Assembly: GCF_016924755.1 (NCBI RefSeq)
Contig: NZ_JAFFJX010000004.1
Coordinates: forward strand, 372,001 to 436,000
Reading direction: 5' to 3'
Source: Longitalea arenae
GTDB taxonomy: Bacteria > Bacteroidota > Bacteroidia > Chitinophagales > Chitinophagaceae
DNA length: 64,000 bases
Below are positions 48,136 through 55,651 of this stretch, piece after piece; positions within the stretch are counted from its first letter, which is position 1, and each line of letters begins with the position of its first letter. The notes beneath the pieces are model-generated. The model was not told the origin of the DNA. It saw only the letters and a list, made by a program, of their open reading frames with translations, and searched no databases. The position numbers and the translations under genes are program-made.

Positions 48136-48250
48136 TTTCTTGAAATGAACTATCGCTCTTTTCATGAAAAACGCGCTGTCCCTGATGAGCAATGCAATTA
48201 CTTTATGAAAATGCTGCTTTTCATATCAGCATGAGGTCATTTTTCATGAG
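48136..48250. promoter_or_regulatory. Cluster of TCATGA half-palindromes
   Basis: TTTTCATGAAAA (48159-48170) is a perfect 12-bp palindrome. TTTCTTGAAATGAA (from about 48136), TTTATGAAAATG (from about 48202), TTTTCATATC (near 48218) and TTTTTCATGAG (near 48240) are similar. They lie far from either flanking start codon, so a regulator site is only a suggestion. Confidence 0.3.
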
Positions 48251-48296
48251 ATAGCATATTGTTTTCCTGGAACTGCTCCCTTGCCTGTTCCTTTTT

Positions 48297-48387
48297 GCCC
48301 ATTGCCAATTGCCAATTGCCCATTGGGAATTATTGCCTATTGCCTATTGCCCATTGCCATTTGCTCATTGCCAATTGCCTATTGCTT
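48297..48387. repeat. GCCAATTGCCCATTGCC word repeat overlapping a stop codon
   Basis: Eight or more imperfect copies of TTGCC(A/T)ATTGCC words. The array runs into the esterase gene, so that its last two codons and stop (KQ-stop, from about 48379) are made of the repeat. Shares its word with 28403-28502 and 33805-33905. Confidence 0.65.
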
Positions 48388-49203
48388 CCTGGGAGCTCTC
48401 CATCCCCACTTCAAAAACACGGGCAGGGCTTTTGCCCAGGAGCGGATATCGTGTTTCCCATCCGGTAATTGCAGGTAGCGCATATCTCTTCCCTCTTTCC
48501 AACCCTTGGCCAGCAGCTCCCGCATGACATCGATGGTATCGTCGATGGAATCAATTACTTTATTGCCATTGCGGTCTTCGGTTTCATCGAGCTCGCCAGC
48601 CTGAAAAAAGAATTTCAATTTAGGATTATATTTTCCCTGCCTGATCTGCCGGTGCATCAGGCGATCGGTAGCCTCATTAAAATCTTTCTCTTTTCTGTCT
48701 TTCGACCGCCACCATAGAGAACCGGAGAATACGCCCACCTTTGAGAAAATGTCGGGATGGTTCCACACAATGTCCAGCGCGCTTAAACCACCCAATGAAA
48801 AGCCCGCAAAGGCCATTTCATTAAAAGTAAGCTGATTGTAACGCGCATGTATAAATGGTACCAATTCTTCCAGGATGAACTGACGGTATTCGCCGGCTTT
48901 TGCACCGCGGCCTTTAAAATCGGGGCTGCTGATCATACCATATTCCAGCAATCTGTCTTCCCCACTATGAATGCCAACACATAATAATGGTTTAATGGCT
49001 TCTGTTTGCAGCAGGTAGCCGAACATTTTATCGAAGCCCATGGCCTCAATATCCTGACCATCGTTGAATAATAATAAGCCAAGTGTATTATCAGCAGGAA
49101 GCGGAGCGGGTCCGTAGATATTTATCGTAATGGTGCGTTGTAGCGATTCTGATGGCAACTCAACCGTTTCTACCATGATTCCGGTACTAACTTCTGTGTG
49201 CAT
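48379..49203 (-). CDS. Alpha/beta-hydrolase esterase (putative esterase family)
   Basis: 274 residues from the ATG at 49203. An upstream frame adds 33 residues with no clear signal peptide. The nucleophile elbow AFAGFSLGGLSALD (about 134-147) and the GKHDIRSWAKALPVFLKW end (His near 256) match the Esterase/Fes group (PF00756), which includes enterochelin esterases and diverse acyl-ester hydrolases. It seems cytoplasmic. The gene diverges from the ATP-grasp gene with 110 bp between, so it may belong to the amidoligase region as a product-processing hydrolase. Confidence 0.87.
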   Translation of the reverse strand: MHTEVSTGIMVETVELPSESLQRTITINIYGPAPLPADNTLGLLLFNDGQDIEAMGFDKMFGYLLQTEAIKPLLCVGIHSGEDRLLEYGMISSPDFKGRGAKAGEYRQFILEELVPFIHARYNQLTFNEMAFAGFSLGGLSALDIVWNHPDIFSKVGVFSGSLWWRSKDRKEKDFNEATDRLMHRQIRQGKYNPKLKFFFQAGELDETEDRNGNKVIDSIDDTIDVMRELLAKGWKEGRDMRYLQLPDGKHDIRSWAKALPVFLKWGWRAPRKQ

Positions 49204-49313
49204 AGCTGCCAAAATTAGGTAAATCTGCTTTAGCCGTAACGTTAAATGTGCAGGAATTGTTAATTTGGTAGGCAGGATCGTGCCGCTGAACCTGTTCACC
49301 AAAAAGTGCTTGT

Positions 49314-50300
49314 ATGAAAAAAATCGGTATTCTTTTCGGCCGTGAAAGAAGCTTCCCCATGGCTTTTATCGAATGCGTCAACAGCAGGAACATATACGAT
49401 ATCACCGCAAAACCTGTTCATATAGACAAAGTAATACAAGGTGCTGCCGTTGAATATGACGTGATCATCGACCGCATTTCGCACGATGTGCCTTTCTATC
49501 GCTCCTGGTTAAAAAATGCGGCTATTTGCGGAACGGCCGTCATCAACAATCCCTTTTGGGAAAGCGCCGACGAGAAATTTTTTAACAACTGTCTGGCCGT
49601 ACAGATCGGTGTACCGGTACCAAAAACCGTTATGCTTCCTTCATACGAACTGCCCGCGGATACCAGTCCTGAGTCCTTTGCCAACCTGGCCTGGCCCCTT
49701 GACTGGGAAAATATCTTTGAATACGTTGGTTTCCCGGCTTACATGAAACCCTATGCCGGCGGCGGTTGGAAGCATGTATATAAACTGCATAATAGCGCCG
49801 ACTTCTTTCAAATTCACAAAGAAACCGGACAGCTTGTAATGTTGTTACAGGAAGAAATAGTGTATGAGGCCTATTACCGGTGTTATTGCATTGGCGGCAA
49901 ATATGTACACATCATGCCTTATGAGCCACGCAATCCACATCACCTTCGTTATAAATGTGATTTTAACCCTTCTCCTGACCTGCGGCGCCAGATGGAAGAC
50001 ATTGTAATCCGGCTCAATCAATTCCTGGGTTATGATTTTAACAGTGTTGAACTGGCCATCCGGGATGGCGTTCCATATGCCATAGATTTTTGTAACCCGG
50101 TGCCCGATGCCGACCCGCATCATATCGGTGACGACAATTTTGAATGGGTCGTTGACACTGCTGCCACCTATGCTGTTGAAAGGGCGATCGTTCATGAAGC
50201 GGGGCACGATAATCTTACCTGGGGCACATTCACGCGGCGCAGTGTAAACCGGGAACCTTTGGGAATACTGAAAGGTGAAAAATTAGAACAGGGAGAATGA
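49314..50300 (+). CDS. ATP-grasp ligase
   Basis: 328 residues. An N-terminal pre-ATP-grasp region (about 1-95) begins IGILFGRERSFP. The ATP-grasp core shows the ATP-binding Lys in PAYMKPYAGGGWKHVYK (about 141-157), the YEAYYRCYCIGGKYV strand (about 182-196) and the metal-ligand segment FNSVELAIRDGVPYAIDFCNP (about 242-262, with Glu and Asp/Asn in the expected order). Such enzymes join a carboxylate to an amine using ATP. Next to a GCS2 ligase, glutamine amidotransferase and a second ATP-grasp protein, it is probably part of one amide-forming pathway. Substrate unknown. Confidence 0.88.
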   Translation: MKKIGILFGRERSFPMAFIECVNSRNIYDITAKPVHIDKVIQGAAVEYDVIIDRISHDVPFYRSWLKNAAICGTAVINNPFWESADEKFFNNCLAVQIGVPVPKTVMLPSYELPADTSPESFANLAWPLDWENIFEYVGFPAYMKPYAGGGWKHVYKLHNSADFFQIHKETGQLVMLLQEEIVYEAYYRCYCIGGKYVHIMPYEPRNPHHLRYKCDFNPSPDLRRQMEDIVIRLNQFLGYDFNSVELAIRDGVPYAIDFCNPVPDADPHHIGDDNFEWVVDTAATYAVERAIVHEAGHDNLTWGTFTRRSVNREPLGILKGEKLEQGE

Positions 50301-50366
50301 AGAAGAGTTAATAAGTTTGTGAGTTATTCATTCCCCACGTTATTAAGTTCATTAGAAGCATTAAGA
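50297..50366. repeat. GTTAATAAGTTTGTGAGTTATT word region
   Basis: The gap between the ATP-grasp gene and the GCS2 gene is mostly GTTAATAAGTTTG and GTTATTAAGTTCATTAG words with TGAGTTATTCATT between them. It resembles the family at 55558-55648 and lies inside what is probably one transcript. Confidence 0.45.
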
Positions 50367-50367
50367 A

Positions 50368-51480
50368 ATGGCAAATATCAACTTAACGCATTTTACGATT
50401 GGTATCGAAGAAGAATACATGGTGCTTGACCCCGTTAGCCGTGAGTTGAAGAGCCACCAGCAAAAGATCGTTTCAGAAGGACAAAAAGTTATAAAAGATA
50501 AAGTAAAAGCGGAAATGCACCAGGCGGTGGTGGAAGTAGGCTCTGATGTTTGCCGTAATGTGGATGAAGCCTTTAACGACGTGAGTCACCTTCGCCGCAC
50601 CATTTCACATATTGCCGGTGATCTCGGCTTTTGGGTAGGCGCCGCAGGTACGCATCCTTTCAGTCACTGGGAAAGCCAGTTAATAACCGACCATGTACGC
50701 TATAAAGAGATCCTGGATGTGCTGCAGGATGCCGCCCGCAGTAATCTTATCTTCGGCTTGCATGTGCATATAGGGATGGAAAGCAGGGAAATGGCAAATC
50801 ACATAGCGAATTCAACCAGGTACTTTCTGCCACATATATACGCCCTCAGCACCAATTCCCCCTTTTGGGAAGGAAGAAATACCGGTTATAAATCATACCG
50901 AACGAAAATATTCGATAAGTTTCCCCGCACCGGCATCCCCGAAACCTTCGACACTATCGAAGATTATGATAATTTCATAAAACTGCTGGTAAAAACGAAC
51001 TGTATCGACAACGCCAAGAAAATATGGTGGGACCTGCGGGTACATCCTTTTTATAATACGGTTGAATTCAGGATCTGCGATGTGCCTTTGACCATCCAGG
51101 AAACCATTGCCATCGCCGCATTATTCCAGGGCGTTTGTGCCAAGATCTATAAACTTCGGTTGCAAAACCTCAACTTTATTCAATACTCACGGGCGCTCAT
51201 CAACGAAAACAAATGGCGGGCCAGCCGCTATGGCATCGATGGATTACTGATCGATTTTGGCAAGGAAGAGGAGATCAATACCCGGGTACTGATATACGAG
51301 CTGCTCGATTTTGTAGACGATGTGGTAGATGAACTGGGCAGCCGCCATGCCATCAACTTCATTGCAAAACTTATGGAAGAAGGCACAGGTGCCGACCGGC
51401 AGCTGAAAGTGTTTCAACAAACGAACAGCCTGGTGAGTGTTGTGGATTATATTCATAGCCAGTTCCTGGCGGGCATATAA
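50368..51480 (+). CDS. GCS2-family carboxylate-amine ligase (YbdK-like)
   Basis: 370 residues of the glutamate-cysteine ligase type 2 (COG2170) family, which join glutamate-like carboxylates to amines using ATP. Family elements are the metal-binding FTIGIEEEYMVLDP (about 8-21), HQAVVEVGSDVCRNVDEA (about 51-68), FGLHVHIGM (about 128-136) and the WWDLRVHPFYNTVEFRICD stretch (about 220-238). The E. coli homologue YbdK has weak glutamate-cysteine ligase activity, and many members have unknown substrates. It is 67 bp after the ATP-grasp gene and probably co-transcribed. Confidence 0.93.
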   Translation: MANINLTHFTIGIEEEYMVLDPVSRELKSHQQKIVSEGQKVIKDKVKAEMHQAVVEVGSDVCRNVDEAFNDVSHLRRTISHIAGDLGFWVGAAGTHPFSHWESQLITDHVRYKEILDVLQDAARSNLIFGLHVHIGMESREMANHIANSTRYFLPHIYALSTNSPFWEGRNTGYKSYRTKIFDKFPRTGIPETFDTIEDYDNFIKLLVKTNCIDNAKKIWWDLRVHPFYNTVEFRICDVPLTIQETIAIAALFQGVCAKIYKLRLQNLNFIQYSRALINENKWRASRYGIDGLLIDFGKEEEINTRVLIYELLDFVDDVVDELGSRHAINFIAKLMEEGTGADRQLKVFQQTNSLVSVVDYIHSQFLAGI

Positions 51481-51481
51481 C

Positions 51482-51514
51482 GTGCCCACACATTACATTT
51501 TAACGTAATGGCAC
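51482..51514 (+). terminator. Possible hairpin after the GCS2 ligase
   Basis: CATTAC (51491-51496) pairs with GTAATG (51505-51510), and GTGCC (51482-51486) with GGCAC (51510-51514, sharing one base). No T run follows, so this is a weak terminator candidate. Confidence 0.3.
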
Positions 51515-51587
51515 AATAATTATTCACATTAGCGCGTTTAAACCGTCAATCCCGTCCCCTACGCTTACCCGGTAATCCCGAAATAAA

Positions 51588-51595
51588 TATCTTTG
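51588..51595 (+). promoter_or_regulatory. -7 promoter element before the lipoprotein gene
   Basis: TATCTTTG is an exact TAnnTTTG match, 18 bp before the ATG at 51614. No -33 TTTG is found at the right distance. It suggests an internal promoter within the amidoligase region. Confidence 0.45.
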
Positions 51596-51613
51596 GTTAA
51601 AATCTGTTCCGGT

Positions 51614-52144
51614 ATGAAACAATTCCTGGTTAAAAGCTGGCCTGTTTTGCTATTGGCCGTATTTGTAGCCTCATGCGGTAAAGAAGTAAGCCGTAATGAC
51701 GACCTTTCGCAATACTACATCAAATGCAAGATCGGCACTAAAGACAAAACGTTTAATTTCATGCCTGCAGCTATAAAGCAGGATCTTGGCGGCGGTGTTA
51801 TAAACTATTCTGTTTTTGGAAAAGTATCTAATGATCCGGCCGATATGGAAAGCCTGGGTTTTACCATTCAACTATTGATCCCTTTTAAGCCCGGCACTTA
51901 CAAAGAAACAGACCCCACGAGCGACTACAGTGTGGGATGCCTTTATAACCCCAACACCACCATACCGGAATATATTTTCGTAAACCAGGGCGATGACACC
52001 AATCCATTAGAGATCACCTTCACTGAAGTTAGCAGCACCCAGCTGAGCGGGACGTTTAAAGGAAAGCTGTTATTGAACAATGCCGGTCCGAAGGCTGATT
52101 CTGCTGTTATTTCCAATGGGCAGTTTAAGGTCAGGATCCAATAG
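51614..52144 (+). CDS. Small lipoprotein of unknown function
   Basis: 176 residues from the ATG at 51614. The signal sequence PVLLLAVFVASCGKE has a lipobox (VASC), followed by a Lys/Glu-rich linker, so it should be lipid-anchored. The mature ~150 residues are beta-rich with no recognised domain. An upstream TTG would add seven residues. It is placed between the GCS2 gene and the SGNH hydrolase, with its own likely -7 box. Confidence 0.77.
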   Translation: MKQFLVKSWPVLLLAVFVASCGKEVSRNDDLSQYYIKCKIGTKDKTFNFMPAAIKQDLGGGVINYSVFGKVSNDPADMESLGFTIQLLIPFKPGTYKETDPTSDYSVGCLYNPNTTIPEYIFVNQGDDTNPLEITFTEVSSTQLSGTFKGKLLLNNAGPKADSAVISNGQFKVRIQ

Positions 52145-52172
52145 GTGAATGGTGAATGGTCAATGGTGAATA
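52143..52172. repeat. GGTGAATGGTCAATGGTGAAT word repeat
   Basis: Starts at the lipoprotein stop codon. Reverse complement of the CACCATTGACCATT array at 23734-23765. Confidence 0.6.
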
Positions 52173-52334
52173 ACGACTGCTCCTTCCTGCTACCGCTTAT
52201 CGCAACTACTTCTTTTTGTATCCTTTTATCCAATTTCCCCTTTTGAACCGCAGAACAATGCAGACGGGAATTTTATGCATAAGATCAAAAATTTGTGATT
52301 AGATTCGCTGCCATTTCTTTCTAAACCTATAGTT

Positions 52335-53006
52335 ATGAGATTGCTTCTGTACATTACATCATTTATTGCTATTGCATTAGTAAGTTTTACCGGTATGCAG
52401 CAAAAACAGCGCGTCGTTTTCTTTGGAGATTCCATTACCCAGGCCGGTGTTGGCCCCAACGGCTATATTACGCAGTTAGGCAACCTGATCGACAAAAAAG
52501 GATTAAAAGATCAATACGAACTGGTAGGCGCCGGTATCAGCGGCAATAAAGTAACGGATCTGTATCTAAGAATGGAAGAGGATGTAATGGCTAAGAATCC
52601 AACAACCGTCGTGATCTGGATCGGTGTAAACGACGTTTGGCATAAAAAGACCGGCGGCACAGGCACCGATGCCAACAAATTTGAACAATTCTATAATGCC
52701 ATCTTAAAGAAGCTGCAGGCAAAAAATATAAAAGTGATCCTGTGTACACCAGCTGCTATTGGTGAAAAGACCGATTTCACCAATGAGCTGGACGGCGACC
52801 TGAACAAATACGCCGGTATCATTCGCAATATTGCCACGAAACATAACTGCCAGCTGGTAGATCTTCGCAAGGCCTTTCTCGCCTATAACCTGGCGAATAA
52901 TGCCGAGAATAAGGACCGCGGGATCTTAACTACAGATGGCGTTCACCTCAACGAAAAGGGCAACCTGTTTGTAGCCGAAGAAATGATGAAGGTGCTGCTA
53001 AAATAA
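52335..53006 (+). CDS. SGNH/GDSL hydrolase, exported
   Basis: 223 residues with a signal peptide (LLLYITSFIAIALVSFTG). The block I motif FFGDSITQAG (about 29-38) carries the nucleophile Ser. The oxyanion Gly (VGAGISGNKV, about 63-72) and Asn (WIGVNDVW, about 95-102) follow. The final DGVHLNEKG (about 196-204) holds the Asp/His pair. Such enzymes deacylate esters such as acetylated sugars or lipids. Its periplasmic location contrasts with the cytoplasmic ligases on either side, so its role in that region is uncertain. Confidence 0.92.
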   Translation: MRLLLYITSFIAIALVSFTGMQQKQRVVFFGDSITQAGVGPNGYITQLGNLIDKKGLKDQYELVGAGISGNKVTDLYLRMEEDVMAKNPTTVVIWIGVNDVWHKKTGGTGTDANKFEQFYNAILKKLQAKNIKVILCTPAAIGEKTDFTNELDGDLNKYAGIIRNIATKHNCQLVDLRKAFLAYNLANNAENKDRGILTTDGVHLNEKGNLFVAEEMMKVLLK

Positions 53007-53076
53007 CGAGGCCCGGCATAACCTTTTTTCAGTTTGGTTGTTCTATTATTAAGTGACATTCAAATTTTTTAGGGAT

Positions 53077-53114
53077 TAACTTATATACAGTAGTCAAATA
53101 CTGTATATAAGTTA
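53077..53114. promoter_or_regulatory. Perfect 14-bp inverted repeat before the amidotransferase gene
   Basis: TAACTTATATACAG (53077-53090) and CTGTATATAAGTTA (53101-53114) are exact reverse complements separated by TAGTCAAATA. Because the stem is AT-rich and overlaps the -7-like TATTTTTG (53113-53120), it looks more like a repressor operator than a terminator. It could also pair as a weak RNA hairpin. Confidence 0.7.
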
Positions 53115-53120
53115 TTTTTG
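53113..53120 (+). promoter_or_regulatory. -7 promoter element overlapping the inverted repeat
   Basis: TATTTTTG is an exact TAnnTTTG match ten bases before the ATG at 53131, so the mRNA leader would be very short. The inverted repeat covers its first bases and the region upstream. Confidence 0.5.
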
Positions 53121-53130
53121 CATTTATACT

Positions 53131-53967
53131 ATGAATAAACCACAAACCATACGGGTGGCCTTGCTGGATCTGTATGAAGGCCAGGTGAATGAGGGCATGC
53201 GGTGCATCAGGGATATTTTGCACCAGTATAGCCTAACGCATGGCGTAAACCTGGTTTGTAAAGAATTTGACGTGCGCCTTAAAGGCCAGACACCTGATTT
53301 ACATTACGATATATATATTTCTTCCGGCGGCCCGGGTTCACCGGTGATCAGCGGTCACGAATGGGAGCGGCGGTATTTTGAATGGGTATATGAACTGGAA
53401 CAATACAATAAAAGCACGCGGGGCCCTAAAAAACATGTATATTTTATCTGTCACTCCTTTCAGTTGGCGGTTCAGTATTTTAGAGTGGCCAAAGTAACCA
53501 AACGCAAATCCACCGCTTTTGGCGTTTTTCCCATACATATGCTGCCCGATGGTAAAGAGGAACCGGTTTTCACCGGCCTGCAGGATCCCTTTTATGCAGT
53601 TGACAGCCGCAACTACCAGGTAGTGGAGCCAGATCACCATCAATTACAACAGATCGGCGCTTCCATCTTAGCTATCGAAAAAGAACGGCCGCATGTTCCA
53701 TTGGAAAGGGCTATTATGGGAATGCGGTTCAATGAATACATGGTAGGCACCCAATTTCATCCGGAAGCGGATGCGCCTGGCATGAGCCGCTACCTGCAAA
53801 GGGAAGACAAGAAACAAATGGTGATCAAAAACCATGGGTTTGAAAAATGGCAGTCGATGATCGAACAGCTGAATGATCCGGATAAGATCCTGTATACCTA
53901 CTCGCACATTCTTCCCAACTTTCTACATGTGGCGATAGATGCAAAGCGCTTAGCACCTAACGCTTAA
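53131..53967 (+). CDS. Class I glutamine amidotransferase-like protein
   Basis: 278 residues with a class I (triad) glutaminase fold. SSGGPGSP (about 64-71) is the oxyanion loop. YFICHSFQLA (about 107-116) gives the nucleophile Cys, in a CHSFQ elbow instead of the usual CxGxQ. GTQFHPEADAPGM (about 209-221) gives His and Glu. The N- and C-terminal extensions do not resemble GMP synthase or carbamoyl phosphate synthase. It may supply ammonia or cleave gamma-glutamyl amides. The gene follows the 14-bp inverted repeat and precedes the ATP-grasp-like gene by 56 bp, so the two are probably co-expressed. Confidence 0.88.
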   Translation: MNKPQTIRVALLDLYEGQVNEGMRCIRDILHQYSLTHGVNLVCKEFDVRLKGQTPDLHYDIYISSGGPGSPVISGHEWERRYFEWVYELEQYNKSTRGPKKHVYFICHSFQLAVQYFRVAKVTKRKSTAFGVFPIHMLPDGKEEPVFTGLQDPFYAVDSRNYQVVEPDHHQLQQIGASILAIEKERPHVPLERAIMGMRFNEYMVGTQFHPEADAPGMSRYLQREDKKQMVIKNHGFEKWQSMIEQLNDPDKILYTYSHILPNFLHVAIDAKRLAPNA

Positions 53968-54002
53968 CTGGTAACCGGTAACTGCTAACTTCTGCTTACC
54001 TT
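53964..54002. repeat. TAACTGGTAACCGGTAACTG word repeat
   Basis: Begins with the amidotransferase stop codon. Words CTTAACTGGTAACCGG and TAACTGCTAACTTCTGC form a short imperfect array, within a likely co-transcribed gap. Confidence 0.5.
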
Positions 54003-54023
54003 CAATGTCAAAACTGATTCAGC

Positions 54024-55217
54024 ATGGTTCCCGGTTTGCGAAAAGCGTTCAATGACACCTTTGCCGTTGAGAAATATGAAGCATTTTTAAAAGACCTGCA
54101 CAGTAAATATCCTGGCGCTATAGAATTCCGGCTTTGTGAAACACCGGTATTTGTTGATAGATCCTTTACCGCTCAAATGATCGAGGCCTGTGAGCATATT
54201 ATCGATGTGGTTACCGATCCATCGTTTAAACAAATGACCGAGGCATCCATCCCCAACACGGAACGGGTGCCCAACGAGAACGACCGGTGCGCCATGTTTG
54301 CCTTCGATTTCGGCATCTGCCTGAACGACCAGCAGCAACCAGAGCCACGCCTTATTGAAATGCAGGGCTTCCCCAGTCTCTTTGGCTTCCAGGTATTTTA
54401 TCCCGATCTCTTCAGGGAACATTTTCCCATTCCTGAAAATTACAGCCAGTTCCTCAACGGCCATACCCGCGAAACCTATTTGCAGCTGTTGAAAGAAGTG
54501 ATCCTGGAAGATGTGCCGGTAGAAAATACCATTCTGCTGGAAATAAAACCGCATGAACAAAAAACAAGGATCGATTTCTATAATACCCGGGAATACCTGG
54601 GTATACAACCTGTTTGTATTACCGAGCTAATCCAGGAAGGAAAGGACCTGTATTATATGCGGACCGGAAAAAAAACACCGGTGAAGCGCATTTACAATCG
54701 CGTTATCTTCGATGAACTGCAGGCAAAAAAGAATACATTAGGTAATTATGTTGATATCACCCAGGACCTGAATGTGCAATGGGTGCCTCATCCTAACTGG
54801 TTTTACCGCATCAGCAAATACACGCTGCCCTTTCTCCACCATCCATACGTGCCCGCTACTTATTTCCTGCATGAGATAAAACAGGTTCCCGCCGATCTCG
54901 AAAATTATGTATTGAAACCTTTGTTCTCTTTTGCAGGGCAGGGCGTAGTAATAGATGTAACAAGGGCAGATATTGAAAAGATCGATGATCCGCACAACTG
55001 GATCCTGCAACGGAAAGTGCAATATGCCGAGATCATAGAAACCCCCGACATGCCCGCCAAAGCCGAGATCAGGATCATGTATATATGGAAAAAAGGCTGG
55101 GAAAGGCCGCAACCTGTTATTAACCTGGCCCGTTTAAGCAAAGGCAAAATGATCGGTGTGGCCTATAATAAAGATAAAACCTGGGTAGGCGGCAGTGTTT
55201 GCTTTATAGAACGATAA
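54024..55217 (+). CDS. ATP-grasp-like protein, apparently circularly permuted
   Basis: 397 residues. The order of ATP-grasp elements looks rotated. The acidic metal-type segment PRLIEMQGFPSLFGFQ lies early (about 107-122). The ATP-type Lys and glycine loop, YVLKPLFSFAGQGVVIDV (about 296-313), with ILQRKV after it, lie late. Circular permutation is known in ATP-grasp families related to glutathionylspermidine synthase and COG2308. It would form a carboxylate-amine bond. It is next to the glutamine amidotransferase and a cupin, so it is probably part of the same pathway as the ATP-grasp and GCS2 genes upstream. Family assignment is moderately sure; the substrate is unknown. Confidence 0.75.
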   Translation: MVPGLRKAFNDTFAVEKYEAFLKDLHSKYPGAIEFRLCETPVFVDRSFTAQMIEACEHIIDVVTDPSFKQMTEASIPNTERVPNENDRCAMFAFDFGICLNDQQQPEPRLIEMQGFPSLFGFQVFYPDLFREHFPIPENYSQFLNGHTRETYLQLLKEVILEDVPVENTILLEIKPHEQKTRIDFYNTREYLGIQPVCITELIQEGKDLYYMRTGKKTPVKRIYNRVIFDELQAKKNTLGNYVDITQDLNVQWVPHPNWFYRISKYTLPFLHHPYVPATYFLHEIKQVPADLENYVLKPLFSFAGQGVVIDVTRADIEKIDDPHNWILQRKVQYAEIIETPDMPAKAEIRIMYIWKKGWERPQPVINLARLSKGKMIGVAYNKDKTWVGGSVCFIER

Positions 55218-55239
55218 TTCTGTTTATAAATAAATTATT

Positions 55240-55560
55240 ATGCAACACCTTGATGACGTTAAAGGCAAAGAGATCGTACCGGGATTATATGGCCGTTTTA
55301 TCCATGGCGACAATATAACCCTGTCCTTTGTAGATATTCAACCAGGCGCGCAATTGCCGGAACACAGCCACCCGCATGAACAAATCACTTTTATTATGGA
55401 AGGTGAACTGGAAATGGTGATCGGCGGTGAAAAAATGCTGCTGACAGCCGGCATGGTACATGTGATCCCGGGCAATGTTACACACAGCGCCTATGCGCGT
55501 ACGGCCGTAAAGGTGCTGGATGCTTTTTCACCGGTAAGGGAAGATTATATAATTCATTAA
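55240..55560 (+). CDS. Cupin-domain protein
   Basis: 106 residues forming a single cupin barrel. The metal-binding motifs are HSHPHEQITFIMEGELE (about 41-57) and GMVHVIPGNVTHSAY (about 71-85). Small cupins act as metal-dependent isomerases, dioxygenases or binding proteins. It lies 22 bp after the ATP-grasp-like gene, so it is probably the last gene of the same transcript, perhaps a tailoring enzyme. Confidence 0.9.
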   Translation: MQHLDDVKGKEIVPGLYGRFIHGDNITLSFVDIQPGAQLPEHSHPHEQITFIMEGELEMVIGGEKMLLTAGMVHVIPGNVTHSAYARTAVKVLDAFSPVREDYIIH

Positions 55561-55648
55561 GTTATTCAGTTCGTAAGTTATCAAGTTCTCAATCAGTTGC
55601 GAATGCAACTCATAACTGAACAACTCAATAACTTACGAACTTGTATTG
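55558..55648. terminator. AAGTTCGTAAGTTAT word repeat forming a long imperfect hairpin
   Basis: Between the convergent cupin and adaptor genes, GTTCGTAAGTTAT (55569-55581) is exactly inverted as ATAACTTACGAAC (55628-55640). An inner stem AGTTGC (55595-55600)/GCAACT (55605-55610) sits within the loop. The repeat starts at the cupin stop. It may terminate both transcripts, but it lacks a long T tract. Confidence 0.5.
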
Positions 55649-55651
55649 AAC

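Larger units (their letters stand above)
47988..48378. other. Intergenic region with terminator, TTTTCATGAAAA cluster and word repeat
   Basis: The gap between the receptor (plus) and the esterase (minus) contains the terminator at 48010-48038. A cluster of TCATGA-containing half-palindromes follows at 48136-48250. The GCCAATTGCC word array then runs from 48297 to the esterase stop. No gene is seen. Confidence 0.55.

Noticed and set aside
48297-48387. CRISPR-like array
   Set aside because: The units are only 6-12 bp and degenerate, there are no constant repeats of 25-37 bp with unique spacers, and no cas genes are near.
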